Shown here in pieces: positions 20,401-28,551 of a stretch of DNA of 64,000 bases. The position numbers and the translations under genes are program-made. The stretch's first letter is position 1. Each line of letters starts with the position of its first letter. The stretch lies in assembly GCA_022841705.1 (NCBI GenBank), contig JALHQZ010000001.1, forward strand, positions 1,922,001 to 1,986,000, in the 5' to 3' direction. This DNA is from Pirellulales bacterium. Its GTDB lineage: Bacteria; Planctomycetota; Planctomycetia; Pirellulales; Lacipirellulaceae. A model generated the notes under the pieces. The model searched no databases and was not told the DNA's origin. It worked only from the letters and a program-made list of their open reading frames with translations.

Positions 20401-20543
20401 GCGCACCCGCTGACCAGTTCACCTTGGGAGTCCTTAACCAGGAATATCTCATCTGTTCCTCAGCCGAGCCCGTTGGTCTCGACCTTAGCCTCTACCACCG
20501 CACTAAAGTTGCCAAGGATGTCGTCTGGCTGACTCGGAAGTAA
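17466..20543 (+). CDS. Secreted right-handed beta-helix-type protein
   Basis: A ~1025-residue exported protein; signal peptide at VVIVLGILLPGLSAPAA. Residues ~90-500 read like a pectate-lyase-type parallel beta-helix (recurring V.V..VTMRHFAGSAVAIWN, 'TVEDCSSFHPVSEIGG'-like turns). The second half (~570-1025) contains 'FYDHFYQHSLLESGGHYSDF' and 'QFIDAEYSGPLGFMQFWLD', suggesting a TIM-barrel hydrolase-like domain, as in the DUF4955/DUF6298-type proteins; this naming is tentative. Start at 17466 gives a proper signal; ATG 17310 would add 52 odd residues. Third-position C in pyrimidine-ending codons is unusually heavy compared with neighbours, hinting at transfer. Confidence 0.72.
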   Translation: MIRIPAHSRPLSVVIVLGILLPGLSAPAADIPLPVSPGNDGELHYTAESNGDRIPDFSYAGYRGGDAVIPDALVKITVAPVPGDNTARLQAALDYVASLPLNAEGLRGAVLLDRGRFEIHGGLQLKASGVVLRGQGAGEGGTVLIAAGLDRRTLITVAGRDDRSLGEPIPIDGGYTPVNARKISLANASQFKVGDLVQITRPSTREWIAALGLREIPADYPVPNEEDRAVPYWKPGTRDIVWTRTVAAVDSGAITLDAPLTASLDQAYGGGTLAALAWPGRISQVGVENLSCESTFDPANPKDEEHAWFAITLEGVTDAWVRQVTMRHFAGSAVAIWNTASRITVEDCSSFHPVSEIGGWRRNTFFTSGQQILMQRLYSEDGAHDFAVGFAAAGPNAFVQCESLRSLNDSGAIESWACGALFDLVRIDGHKLGLRNRGALDQGCFWSAANSVIWNSSAAIIECFRPPTAQNWAFGIWGEYSGDGFFFGRQGGIEPRSLYHAQLADRLGPDASRRAQLMPPASVEAPAGTNTADFRALWKIQTSEPAASLRDWIRKAAVRQPIPVDAPDAIEVEQLPPPPQSVPLVPHHLVLQQGLLTVDGALVAGRHFRVPLWNGGVHPADLVSTAPAITRFVPGRIGPGLTDNLPDVVSTLRALHAVVLQQQSPVWYDRRRDYHDYDRRMDGEVIPPFYENPSARSGQGIAWDGLSQYDLTKFNPWYWNRNRDFASLCATSGLVLFYDHFYQHSLLESGGHYSDFPWRTANNINGTALPEPPYYPDGRRVFLSEQFYDAAHPARRPLLRGFIDHALDAFAGQPNVIQFIDAEYSGPLGFMQFWLDTVVAWEKRTGQKPLIGLNCTKDVQDAILSDPARAPLISVIDIRFWWPSSPEEFYAPAGGQNAANREWDKQFLPAPPAFADLVRCIRDYRQRYPDKAVIYSGKNAENLGWAVIFGGGSLPNLPEPLDPRLATSLPHLQPLDLPGAPADQFTLGVLNQEYLICSSAEPVGLDLSLYHRTKVAKDVVWLTRK

Positions 20544-20564
20544 GCATCGAGAGCGCATCACACT

Positions 20565-23087
20565 TTACCGTACCTTCAAGCGGAGTTCCGCGGAGAACTC
20601 GAAGCATGCGGTTTCGTCTGAGGAATTGTCCCCCAATTCGCTTGGCTCCACTTCGCTCAAGTCGTCCGCCGTTGTGAGCATCTCGAATGCGAGGTCTCTC
20701 GCCAAAAGCAGGGCCTCAGTAGCGGCGGCAAATTGCAGCTCAGCAGCATGCGACGTTGCGCGTGTCGAAACGTTGCTGAATGAGGTATTATTGAACTTAG
20801 ATTCCAGCGGCAGCAGCACCAGTGAATTCTCGATGGTTGGTCCGGTTGCAGCAGTGGCGACAGCAATTGACGTGGCGCTACTGGGAACCGTCGGCGGAAT
20901 GCGAGTCGCCCCCAGATTGTCGCGCCACAGAGTGTAGTCAGCGGCGTCGACAAGTCCATTTTGATTGCCATCCGCCGGCTGCTCAATGCCGCCCGCTGCG
21001 CCGAATTGATTCTTCCACAACGAATGGTCGACCGTGCTCACCACCCGGTCCTGATTGTAGTCGCCCACCGGGGGCGTCAAGTTGGCGCCGGTCACCTTGG
21101 TGATCTCCATGTAGTCGCGCGTGCGGCTGTAAGCCACATACAGAGTATTGGCGGCTTCGTCGTAGTACGCGGCCGGGTACTCGTAGAAGTTATTGGGCAG
21201 CGTCTTGAACGGCGCCGGCCAGATGGCCGAAATCGGCTCATCGCGCACCACAAAGGTTTCGTCAAACGCCCACCCATCGCGGCTGATGCTGAACATCAAC
21301 TTCGCGCGGCTTTCGGGATTCGGATTACCGACGTACCAGTTCCAGCCGTTGGATAACGTTCCAAACTGCTTATTGCCGGGACTATCGGAGAAAGCGCCCA
21401 TCGACTGGAGCTTCGACCACGTGGCGCCCCCATCGGCGCTGAACGAGTGCCACACGGTGCCGGTGTTGCCGCGCGCGGCGAAGTGCAAAGTTCCGTCAAT
21501 GCCTTCCCATGCGGTCGGTTCGCCGACATCGGCTAGATCACTGGTGTCGATCACACCGCCGCTCCAACCGGAGAGTCCCGTGGGATCGCCGGTTGTGGGC
21601 GCCGAGATTCGCCCTCCGGGGACGATTCTCCCCAGGGTCGCCGCCATAAGCCGGCCATCCCGCAACTTAACGAATCCGCGATTTGAGCCTGAATCGCGAA
21701 TAATCAGTCCGCTATTCTGTTCAAGGTTGTTGAGCGATTGCGGCGACATTTCTTGCCACGTCACGCCATCGGTTGTCGACCAGATGCGGCCAATCCCTTC
21801 CGTACTGCCGTTTGCGCGGCGCACCCAGCCGAGGCTCCACAGGTACAGCGTGCTCTCGGTGGCGTGCCAATTGCGGGGGGCGGCGTTGATGGTGATTTGC
21901 TCGCCAGCGGGGATCCCCAAACTCGAACGCACGTAACTCTCATAGGCGGCATTGCCCGTGGCGGCGCCAATGTCGAACGGCGTGGTCCACGTTTCCCCGT
22001 TTGTTGACGTTGAGACCATCCCTGTGTAGGGCCAAGTCATTTCGCTCTGTGGCGTTGAGTGCCACGCGAGATAGAGTTTGTCTTTCCACTTGGTGAGCAA
22101 CGCTCCGTGATGGTAGGTGTTATCGCCATTGCCCTGGGGGAAATTCACCTGGTGCGTGGTGCTTTGAAACTGGGGCAGCACGCCGGTGTCGGGGACAAGA
22201 TCAAGTGAGATTTGATTCGCCGGGAGCGGAATGGATTCCTGCGGCGCATTCGGCCGCGCCGGGCTCACCGGCGGCGGCCAGCCCGACTCCACTTTGAAGT
22301 TGTCGACGATCGCGATGAAGGACTCGAGCCCGTTATCGAGGAAGATTCCGGGAATCGCCGGAACAATCTCGCCAGCGCCCGTTGAGCCGGAGTAGGTGAA
22401 GTTGGTGACGAGCTGCAACGTTTGCCCCGTCGGCGCCATATAGAGCGAAAAGGTGGTGGCCGAAATGCGCCGGATGGCGACGGTCATAAACCTCCCCGGG
22501 GTGTAGCCGGAGATACTCGTCCCGCCATCGCCGATCTCGGTGTTGCTCGCGCCGTAGTAGTGCCCCCGACCGAGCCCATCATTGCGAATCCCCCAGTACA
22601 GCACGTTCGAGCGATCGAGCCCGCCGTTCGCATCCCGACCCCGACTGGAAGCAAGCCCCACGCCCACTCGCAGGTTTCCGCTCGCGGCTCCGCCTGCGAA
22701 AGCGATGTCCACCTTCACGTACTCGCCCACTTCCAGCGTCTCGTCCTTCCGCAGCAGCATGGTGGTCTGCGGGATGCCAGCGGAATGATAAAAGATCTTG
22801 AGCGCACCCGGCGTACTGCTTTCATCGTACACAATGCTCGCCGGAGCTTGGCCCCCTTGGGTGATGTTGCTCACATCCCACTGGGCGTCCACGTTGAAGA
22901 CGCCGTCATCGAAGTTCTCCGTCACACTGAAGAGCCCGGGCGCCGAGCCATCAAGACTCGTGAGCGGAGCGAAAGCTGCGCTGGCGTTCGCGTCCGTTAC
23001 CAGAAGCGCGGGGCCAGCCAGCGTCGCCATCATCGCGCGCGGTTCGAGAGTTTCAAAGCTAAAGTGAAAATGACGCCGGGTGGGCAT
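20565..23087 (-). CDS. LEPR-type secreted sialidase-like protein with dockerin-like repeat
   Basis: An 840-residue extracellular protein. It begins with the planctomycete LEPR motif (FETLEPRAMM, ~10-19), used for export by an unclear route. A laminin-G/concanavalin-like region (~60-270) is followed by a BNR/sialidase-like beta-propeller with Asp-box phrases (STDGVTWQEM, SADGGATWSK). At ~690-755 lies a dockerin-like EF-hand pair (GDYNQDRVVSTVDHSLW and GNQNGLVDAADYTLW). No PEP-CTERM signal follows; the tail is polar. Glycoside hydrolase activity is possible but catalytic residues were not verified. Confidence 0.78.
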   Translation of the reverse strand: MPTRRHFHFSFETLEPRAMMATLAGPALLVTDANASAAFAPLTSLDGSAPGLFSVTENFDDGVFNVDAQWDVSNITQGGQAPASIVYDESSTPGALKIFYHSAGIPQTTMLLRKDETLEVGEYVKVDIAFAGGAASGNLRVGVGLASSRGRDANGGLDRSNVLYWGIRNDGLGRGHYYGASNTEIGDGGTSISGYTPGRFMTVAIRRISATTFSLYMAPTGQTLQLVTNFTYSGSTGAGEIVPAIPGIFLDNGLESFIAIVDNFKVESGWPPPVSPARPNAPQESIPLPANQISLDLVPDTGVLPQFQSTTHQVNFPQGNGDNTYHHGALLTKWKDKLYLAWHSTPQSEMTWPYTGMVSTSTNGETWTTPFDIGAATGNAAYESYVRSSLGIPAGEQITINAAPRNWHATESTLYLWSLGWVRRANGSTEGIGRIWSTTDGVTWQEMSPQSLNNLEQNSGLIIRDSGSNRGFVKLRDGRLMAATLGRIVPGGRISAPTTGDPTGLSGWSGGVIDTSDLADVGEPTAWEGIDGTLHFAARGNTGTVWHSFSADGGATWSKLQSMGAFSDSPGNKQFGTLSNGWNWYVGNPNPESRAKLMFSISRDGWAFDETFVVRDEPISAIWPAPFKTLPNNFYEYPAAYYDEAANTLYVAYSRTRDYMEITKVTGANLTPPVGDYNQDRVVSTVDHSLWKNQFGAAGGIEQPADGNQNGLVDAADYTLWRDNLGATRIPPTVPSSATSIAVATAATGPTIENSLVLLPLESKFNNTSFSNVSTRATSHAAELQFAAATEALLLARDLAFEMLTTADDLSEVEPSELGDNSSDETACFEFSAELRLKVR

Positions 23088-23168
23088 TCTGTTCGCGAAG
23101 GTGAAGACTCTCGGGACAGCTCAATCGACTTTCAATTTGGTCGCTGCAAATTTCGTTGTGGTCAACGA

Positions 23169-24539
23169 TTATTGACGAACCCGAATGTTGGAAACCCCGC
23201 CGGAACCGGGCGGAAAAATGTTGTCCGAGATCCGCACCCGCACCGGTCCTTTGTTATCGCCCGTATCTTTGCTCACCAGCAGGGCGAAACGGTACCGCGG
23301 CTTCAGCTCCGGATTCGGGTTCTTGAACTGCCGCTGCTCGTAGCTCACATCGTCGATCACGTTGCCTTGCACAATCACATCGGCGAGCGCCGGATTCTGC
23401 GGCGTTTGGCCTGGCTCTAGGCAGATCACATCCCGCTCGTTCCCCCACATGAAGTTGGAGTCACCGTAGCCAAAGTTCGTGCAGATATTGTTGGCGATAA
23501 TCGAGGCGCCATCGCTGTTGGGGCCTTTGCCTGCCGTGCTGTCGCCGCTGTGGGAAGCAGCGCCCGGTTGCAGCAGTATCGCATGGCAGCAACACCGGTT
23601 GAACTGGTTCCCCATAATCAGCACATTTCGCGAGCCGTGCATCGCCTTAAGCCCCACGGCGGCGTTGTTCACGATATTCTGCGCGGCGATGACTTGATCG
23701 GCGTGAATATCAAACCCTTGGGCGGCATTCTCGATCTGGTTGCCAATGAGCCGAATCAGCCCCGCTTGCTCGGGCTCACCAATGTGAATGGCCGAGCCTT
23801 GGTGCCATTGGGGGAACTCTTCGCGGTCCCACGCTTCTTGCGAGATGAGCGCGCCCTTCACGGCGTTCTTTTTCGTGAACTTGCCGAGGCCGTAGCGCTC
23901 TTTGATATCGGGGGTCGGCACGTTGTGCGCTTCCTCCACGAGATTGCCTTGCACCAACATGCCGCGGCAACCCGTGAGCTGAATTCCCGTTCCATCGAAA
24001 CATTTGAAGGCATAACCCAGGTCGGGATTCGCGGTCCGGTCATCCACCGACAACCGCGTATAGTTTCGCACGATGCTGTTGGTTAGCCGTCCGTTAACGC
24101 ACTTGTCGATATTGATCGCCGAGGAAGCCGAGCGATTGTCCAGCACCTGCACGTTGTCGATCACCAAATTTCGCGCCGAGTTGGCGATCAGGCCTGAAGT
24201 CGAGCCTTCCTGATCGGTTCCGCGGGTCAGCGTGAAATCCCGCAGCTGCACGCCGTCCGCGTGCGAGACGATGAGCAGCGGCTGCTCGGGGTTTGTTTGC
24301 ACGATGCGGCCCGGTCCGACCAACCCCGAGTTCGCATGCCTGATGACGATCGGCTCCGAAATTTCATAGTCACCCGGCGGCAGCATGACGATTCGCCCCG
24401 GGCTACTATCGATGGCGCGTTGAATCGAAGGGCCATCCGTAATGGCGACCGACTCGGCGAAGCCTGCCGACGCGGCGCCGAGCACCACGAAATAAGCGAG
24501 TGAGCGGAGATAGGTGACGAGATTGTGAAAGCGAAACAT
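23169..24539 (-). CDS. Secreted right-handed parallel beta-helix protein
   Basis: A 456-residue exported protein: signal peptide (SLAYFVVLGAASAGFA), then the pectate-lyase-3 style start SIQRAIDSSPGRIVMLPPGDYEISEPI, and about ten beta-helix coils (e.g. 'LVIDNVQVLDNRSASSAINI', 'IRLIGNQIENAAQGFDIHAD'). Such proteins bind or cleave polysaccharides. It is in tandem with the sialidase-like gene and upstream of the cassette of pseudopilin-like and PEP-CTERM genes, suggesting a shared extracellular polysaccharide role. Confidence 0.82.
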   Translation of the reverse strand: MFRFHNLVTYLRSLAYFVVLGAASAGFAESVAITDGPSIQRAIDSSPGRIVMLPPGDYEISEPIVIRHANSGLVGPGRIVQTNPEQPLLIVSHADGVQLRDFTLTRGTDQEGSTSGLIANSARNLVIDNVQVLDNRSASSAINIDKCVNGRLTNSIVRNYTRLSVDDRTANPDLGYAFKCFDGTGIQLTGCRGMLVQGNLVEEAHNVPTPDIKERYGLGKFTKKNAVKGALISQEAWDREEFPQWHQGSAIHIGEPEQAGLIRLIGNQIENAAQGFDIHADQVIAAQNIVNNAAVGLKAMHGSRNVLIMGNQFNRCCCHAILLQPGAASHSGDSTAGKGPNSDGASIIANNICTNFGYGDSNFMWGNERDVICLEPGQTPQNPALADVIVQGNVIDDVSYEQRQFKNPNPELKPRYRFALLVSKDTGDNKGPVRVRISDNIFPPGSGGVSNIRVRQ

Positions 24540-24607
24540 GGGGCTTTAGTCCTAGTGCTGGGAAGTGCTCAGTTCAGCTGAATAATAAATCAAAGCGGAA
24601 ACGGCCG

Positions 24608-25069
24608 TCACTTGCGAGCCGGTTCAACAACAAATCGAAACTCATTCGGCCCCTCGGGCTTGACCACCGCGGTCAACCCCGAGGTTGCGAAATCCTGATA
24701 CTTACCGGCGAGCTCTGTCTTGCTAACTCCCGGGCGTTCCCCACGCTGGCGGGCCGGGATGATGAGCACCGCGTGTTCACCCGCAACGGCGCCATCCCCT
24801 TCGCTGAATGTGCTCAGTCGAAACGTGCCGTCTTCCTCGATCACCCCTCGCGCGCTCGCCTTGACTTGGCCCGCCCGTGGCGCGAACTCGATATTGCCCC
24901 CTGGCAACGGAACTCCCTCGGCGAAGACGACTTCGCCCGTAACGGGGTAAGTGGGAACGGGGCCTTTTTGACATCCCCCAATCACGACCAAGCAGAGCGT
25001 GAGCGCAGCGACGACCGCCCATCGAGCCCTAACCGGTGCGCACGGATTGCAGCGAGAGGCTTGCATCAT
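24608..25069 (-). CDS. Lipoprotein with transthyretin-like fold
   Basis: A ~153-residue lipoprotein: hydrophobic segment VVAALTLCLVVIGGC gives the lipobox IGGC. The rest matches the small carboxypeptidase-regulatory/transthyretin-like domain common in planctomycetes (YPVTGEVVFAEGVPLPGGNIEF, ...GTFRLSTF...AVAGEHAVLIIP). Start ambiguous: ATGs at 25066/25069, or ATG/GTG codons up to 25117 that would overlap the DUF1559 gene. It lies just downstream of the DUF1559 gene, as in the second cassette at 45 kb. Confidence 0.82.
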   Translation of the reverse strand: MMQASRCNPCAPVRARWAVVAALTLCLVVIGGCQKGPVPTYPVTGEVVFAEGVPLPGGNIEFAPRAGQVKASARGVIEEDGTFRLSTFSEGDGAVAGEHAVLIIPARQRGERPGVSKTELAGKYQDFATSGLTAVVKPEGPNEFRFVVEPARK

Positions 25070-25110
25070 CGAGAGATTACTCTGGATTGGTCGCAAGGCG
25101 GCCATCATGC

Positions 25111-26109
25111 TCACCACTGCGACGCATCGGCCAAAAATCCATCAGCCCGGTGCGCCAGATAGCCGAGCGTGGTGGTGTCGATCGCCGAACTGATAGCGCG
25201 GACGCTGCCGTCACCAACAAGGAAATTGCACGTGCCGGGATGCCAACTCCCAAAGGTCGAGTAATTCCACGCCCCTTTGATTTCCGAGGGCCCCAGAGCG
25301 ATCGCCCGGCCAGGCCCGGCGTAACGCACGGAGTAGAAGACCTCGTCCGCGTTGTACACCGACGCATCGCCGTAGTCGCCCCGTCCGGCCCCTTCTTCGT
25401 GCAGATGCTTCTCACCCACGAACAGCGTTTTACTCAGCCCGTCGGTAATGTTTCGCAATCGCACCATGTACCGAATCTTCACGCCCGGCTTTAAGTTCGC
25501 GCCATCGCAGTTTACCTCGTTCGGATCGCCATTGGGCCCGAACGGACCCGCCGCCACAAACACGCCGTTCGGACCGGGAGAGCTGGGATCGGTGAAGTCC
25601 CACGCGGGCCGGCCATCACCACCCACGCCCGCGTAGTCGCTCAGGCCGCCCGGCAGATTGTTCGCCTCATTCAGATCGCGATCCGTTTGGGAATCACCCA
25701 GGATGCTCAGTTGGGGCGGAGCGCGGCGCGAGGGACAGTAATAGCTGGTCACCTGAAATGTGCGATCCTCCGGCCGCTGTTGGTAGTAGCCCGCCTTGAG
25801 GTTCCAGCGTGAATAAGCGGCCGATTCTTCCATGTAGGGCAGCAGCGACACCGCCCAGGTGTTCGTTTCACACGGCTCCCGGCTCGCGGGCAGACACTTC
25901 TTGGTGAGCTCAAACATGTGGATGCCTAACCCCACTTGTTTGAGATTATTGATGCACTGCGTCCGCCGCGCCGCTTCGCGCGCCGCTTGCACGGCGGGCA
26001 GCAACAGCGCCACCAAGATGCCGATGATGGCGATCACCACCAGCAGTTCAACCAACGTGAAGGCCTCCCGCCCTCGGTGGGGGGTTGCACGAAAACCTAC
26101 CACGATCAC
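25111..26109 (-). CDS. DUF1559 pseudopilin-like protein
   Basis: A 332-residue planctomycete protein with a type IV prepilin-like N-terminus: cleavage site and helix [20 protein letters not shown], followed by LLPAVQAAREAARRTQC. The long C-terminal domain (DUF1559) ends with the family's H-x9-DG segment (WHPGTCNFLVGDGSVRAI). Members are exported and abundant in planctomycetes; a pilus-like surface function is a common guess. Followed downstream by the transthyretin-like lipoprotein gene. Confidence 0.93.
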   Translation of the reverse strand: MIVVGFRATPHRGREAFTLVELLVVIAIIGILVALLLPAVQAAREAARRTQCINNLKQVGLGIHMFELTKKCLPASREPCETNTWAVSLLPYMEESAAYSRWNLKAGYYQQRPEDRTFQVTSYYCPSRRAPPQLSILGDSQTDRDLNEANNLPGGLSDYAGVGGDGRPAWDFTDPSSPGPNGVFVAAGPFGPNGDPNEVNCDGANLKPGVKIRYMVRLRNITDGLSKTLFVGEKHLHEEGAGRGDYGDASVYNADEVFYSVRYAGPGRAIALGPSEIKGAWNYSTFGSWHPGTCNFLVGDGSVRAISSAIDTTTLGYLAHRADGFLADASQW

Positions 26110-26171
26110 TCTCTCCTGTTCGTCGCAACCAGTCGCTCAAAACTCCCGACTAACAGCCGACATTCTCGCCG

Positions 26172-27215
26172 CTACCGTCGTACACGCTTCCCGCGCAAGA
26201 CCCCGCCGCAAGCCAACAAGCCCACGATGACCGAGATCACTGTCGCGGGTTCCGGCACGGCGCCGGCGGCGACCGCAACGCTCGCCGAAGTATTGCCGAA
26301 CCGCGTCTTCCAGTAGTCATAATCCGCCTGGTCAACCACCAAGTTGCCGTCGCCGTCCGCCGGTAGATCGGGTCCGGTGGCGCCCACCGTGTCCCGCCAC
26401 ACCGTGTAGTCAGCCGCGTCGACCACCAAGTTGCCGCTGTAATCGCCATTCACATTCGGGATACTCACTTCGACTCCGGTATAGGTCAGATCATCGAACC
26501 GCAGCAGTTGCCCGTTGGGGTTCGGTCCGTTCGCGTGGTGCAGCATCCCGAAGCGGGTGTAGGCGGCCTGTTCGAGTAGGAATCGATTGGTCGCCGAAAG
26601 CGAGTGGACAATTGGGTTGCCTGCGTCGCTCACCGAGACCGTGATCTGTCCGTTTGCCCCGGCATTCGGATCGAACACCAACGAAAACGTGCGGGGCGTG
26701 TTGACCGACATCACGCGGCTGGAGTCGCCGCCCGAATTGATGCGAATGCCGTCGCCGGTATTCTCGAACCGCAGCCCCCAGGAGACCTCAGTCCCCAGGT
26801 CATCGAAATCGCCTCGGAAGATAATGCCCAGGTAATCGGAAGGCCCACTCGAGAAACCAATGAACGGATGGAACCCCAGGTCCGGCACATTAACCACACC
26901 CGTGAGATTGACTTTCCCTGTCATGCTGAATCCGCCTGTGCCGTTGATCACGAGGCCCAGGTTCGTATCTAGGTAAGAAAGTTCAGCCCCGCGGAAAACA
27001 TCGAACTGCGCTTCTCCGGCGGCGGCACCTCCCGCGTCGTTGGTAGCGATGAACCCCGCGGTTTGACCGTCAACGCCGCTGCCCGAGGCGACCCACCCGG
27101 CCGCCGCGGCCGAGGCGGCGCTATCGAACGTTTGCGTCTTGTCGGCCAGCGCGGCGAGCGCTGACAAAAAGGCGCCGGCGGCCCCAAGCACGCCGACAAA
27201 CTTGTGTAGGCACAT
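26172..27215 (-). CDS. PEP-CTERM protein with dockerin-like EF-hands
   Basis: A 347-residue exported protein: signal peptide (GVLGAAGAFLSALAALA), a central beta-rich region ~25-255 shared with the next gene (AASAAAAGWVASGSGVDGQ, LGLVINGTGGFSMTGK), then a dockerin-like pair (GDYSGNLVVDAADYTVW and GDGNLVVDQADYDYW, ~262-305) and a PEP-CTERM sorting tail (VPEPATVISVIVGLLACGG then RGKRVRR). Anchored at the surface or processed by an exosortase encoded elsewhere. Paralogue of the protein at 27329-28147. Confidence 0.88.
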   Translation of the reverse strand: MCLHKFVGVLGAAGAFLSALAALADKTQTFDSAASAAAAGWVASGSGVDGQTAGFIATNDAGGAAAGEAQFDVFRGAELSYLDTNLGLVINGTGGFSMTGKVNLTGVVNVPDLGFHPFIGFSSGPSDYLGIIFRGDFDDLGTEVSWGLRFENTGDGIRINSGGDSSRVMSVNTPRTFSLVFDPNAGANGQITVSVSDAGNPIVHSLSATNRFLLEQAAYTRFGMLHHANGPNPNGQLLRFDDLTYTGVEVSIPNVNGDYSGNLVVDAADYTVWRDTVGATGPDLPADGDGNLVVDQADYDYWKTRFGNTSASVAVAAGAVPEPATVISVIVGLLACGGVLRGKRVRR

Positions 27216-27328
27216 AAATCACTCCAAGCTGTTAGGCTAATTCGTTGTGAAATGATAAATGCAAGCAGCGACGCTACCCCTCGCCGCCGCTTGCAATGAG
27301 AGTTTGAAATTCGGATCAGGTTAGTTTG

Positions 27329-28147
27329 TCATGAGTTCCGTTGGCGAAGGGCACCCATCGTGCCCACCAGCAGAAGTGCAAGCGTGACCGACATCGGTTC
27401 GGGAATCGTCGCTACTCCCGTGTACTCCAAGTCATCGAGACGAAGGTTAACTCCATTGGCATTCGCTCCCGTCGCACTCTTGATGAGTCCTGCCATGTTG
27501 AAACTCACGCCATTGAGCAAATCGCGATTCCCTTCTGACAAGGCGTGTGTGATTGGTGCGCCGGCGCCACTGATCTCAGCAGTAATCGTGCCAAACGCGC
27601 CAACCGTAGGATCGTAGTTAAGACTAAACGTCCGCGGCACACCCACGGCTATTTTCCGCGAAGCATCACCGCCCGCGTTGATTCGGATCCCATCCCCCGT
27701 TGTTGAAAACCGAAGCCCCCAGGCAAGATCGGACCCCAAGTCATCAAAGTCACCCCGAAACGTAATCCCCAGAAATTGCGTCGTGGAGCTGAAGAAGCCC
27801 AAGACAGGGGGGTTGCCTAAGTCCGGTGTATTCACCAACCCGACCAAGTTGAGCTTGCCACTCATCGAAAACCCACCCGATCCATTGACCGTTAGTCCGA
27901 GGTTCGAATCGGCATAGCTCACCAGCCCTCCACGCAGGACGTCGAACTGCGCTTCACCCGCAGCTCCACCAGCGCTGTTCGTTCCGATCCAGCCGGCCGC
28001 CTGCCCGTCCACCCCGTTTCCGACCGCCGTCCAGCCGTTTGCGGCGGCTGAGGCGGCTGAATTGAAAGTCTCCAACTTCGCGGCTTGCACTAGCTGTGCT
28101 GACATACCAACGAGCACAATCACAAGCCAAAAAACATTCTTCTTCAT
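27329..28147 (-). CDS. PEP-CTERM protein, paralogue of neighbour
   Basis: A 272-residue PEP-CTERM protein: signal peptide (VFWLVIVLVGMSAQLVQAA), a central region closely resembling the 26172-27215 protein (AASAAANGWTAVGNGVDGQAAGW; LGLTVNGSGGFSMSGKLN), and the tail IPEPMSVTLALLLVGTMGALR. It lacks the dockerin-like repeats of its neighbour. ATG 28147 has GGAG 8 bases upstream; the longer ORF start at 28219 has no such support. Tandem duplication is the simplest explanation. Confidence 0.86.
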   Translation of the reverse strand: MKKNVFWLVIVLVGMSAQLVQAAKLETFNSAASAAANGWTAVGNGVDGQAAGWIGTNSAGGAAGEAQFDVLRGGLVSYADSNLGLTVNGSGGFSMSGKLNLVGLVNTPDLGNPPVLGFFSSTTQFLGITFRGDFDDLGSDLAWGLRFSTTGDGIRINAGGDASRKIAVGVPRTFSLNYDPTVGAFGTITAEISGAGAPITHALSEGNRDLLNGVSFNMAGLIKSATGANANGVNLRLDDLEYTGVATIPEPMSVTLALLLVGTMGALRQRNS

Positions 28148-28551
28148 GAGACATACTCCAAGATGAGACACGAGTTTTACGCCACAGATTGGCGTTGCTG
28201 ACGCCAACGTCTTAGGCACACTGGCGAGACCTCGACGGGCACGCCCCGGTTTTCGTTTGCACTATGAATCCGAAATCCTCATAGATCAAACACTCAGCAA
28301 CTGAAAAAAATCGGGAATTCGCTGCGCGTTGGACGCCAAGACAAGGCCCGCTGCTCCGCCCGAAATTCACCACACACCGGCCGTTCGAGGCGGATCGCGA
28401 AGGCGAGGTGGTGTTCGTTTGAAGCTCGCGTGACTCTTCGAGTATAGTCGCAGCCGCCTTCCCAGGTGAAGGCAACGAATTGCCAAACGTATATCTTTTT
28501 GCGTCACTCCTTCCGATCGCCACAATCGCGGGGCATCGAGAAGCAGAGTGA
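28148..28551. promoter_or_regulatory. Divergent control region of PEP-CTERM cassette and XylR-type regulator
   Basis: About 400 bases between two divergent genes. A hairpin TTGGCGT(28189-28195)/ACGCCAA(28201-28207) lies in the leader of the minus-strand gene. No TATA-like element could be assigned with certainty. The regulator at 28552 is the likely ligand-controlled protein acting here. Confidence 0.45.
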
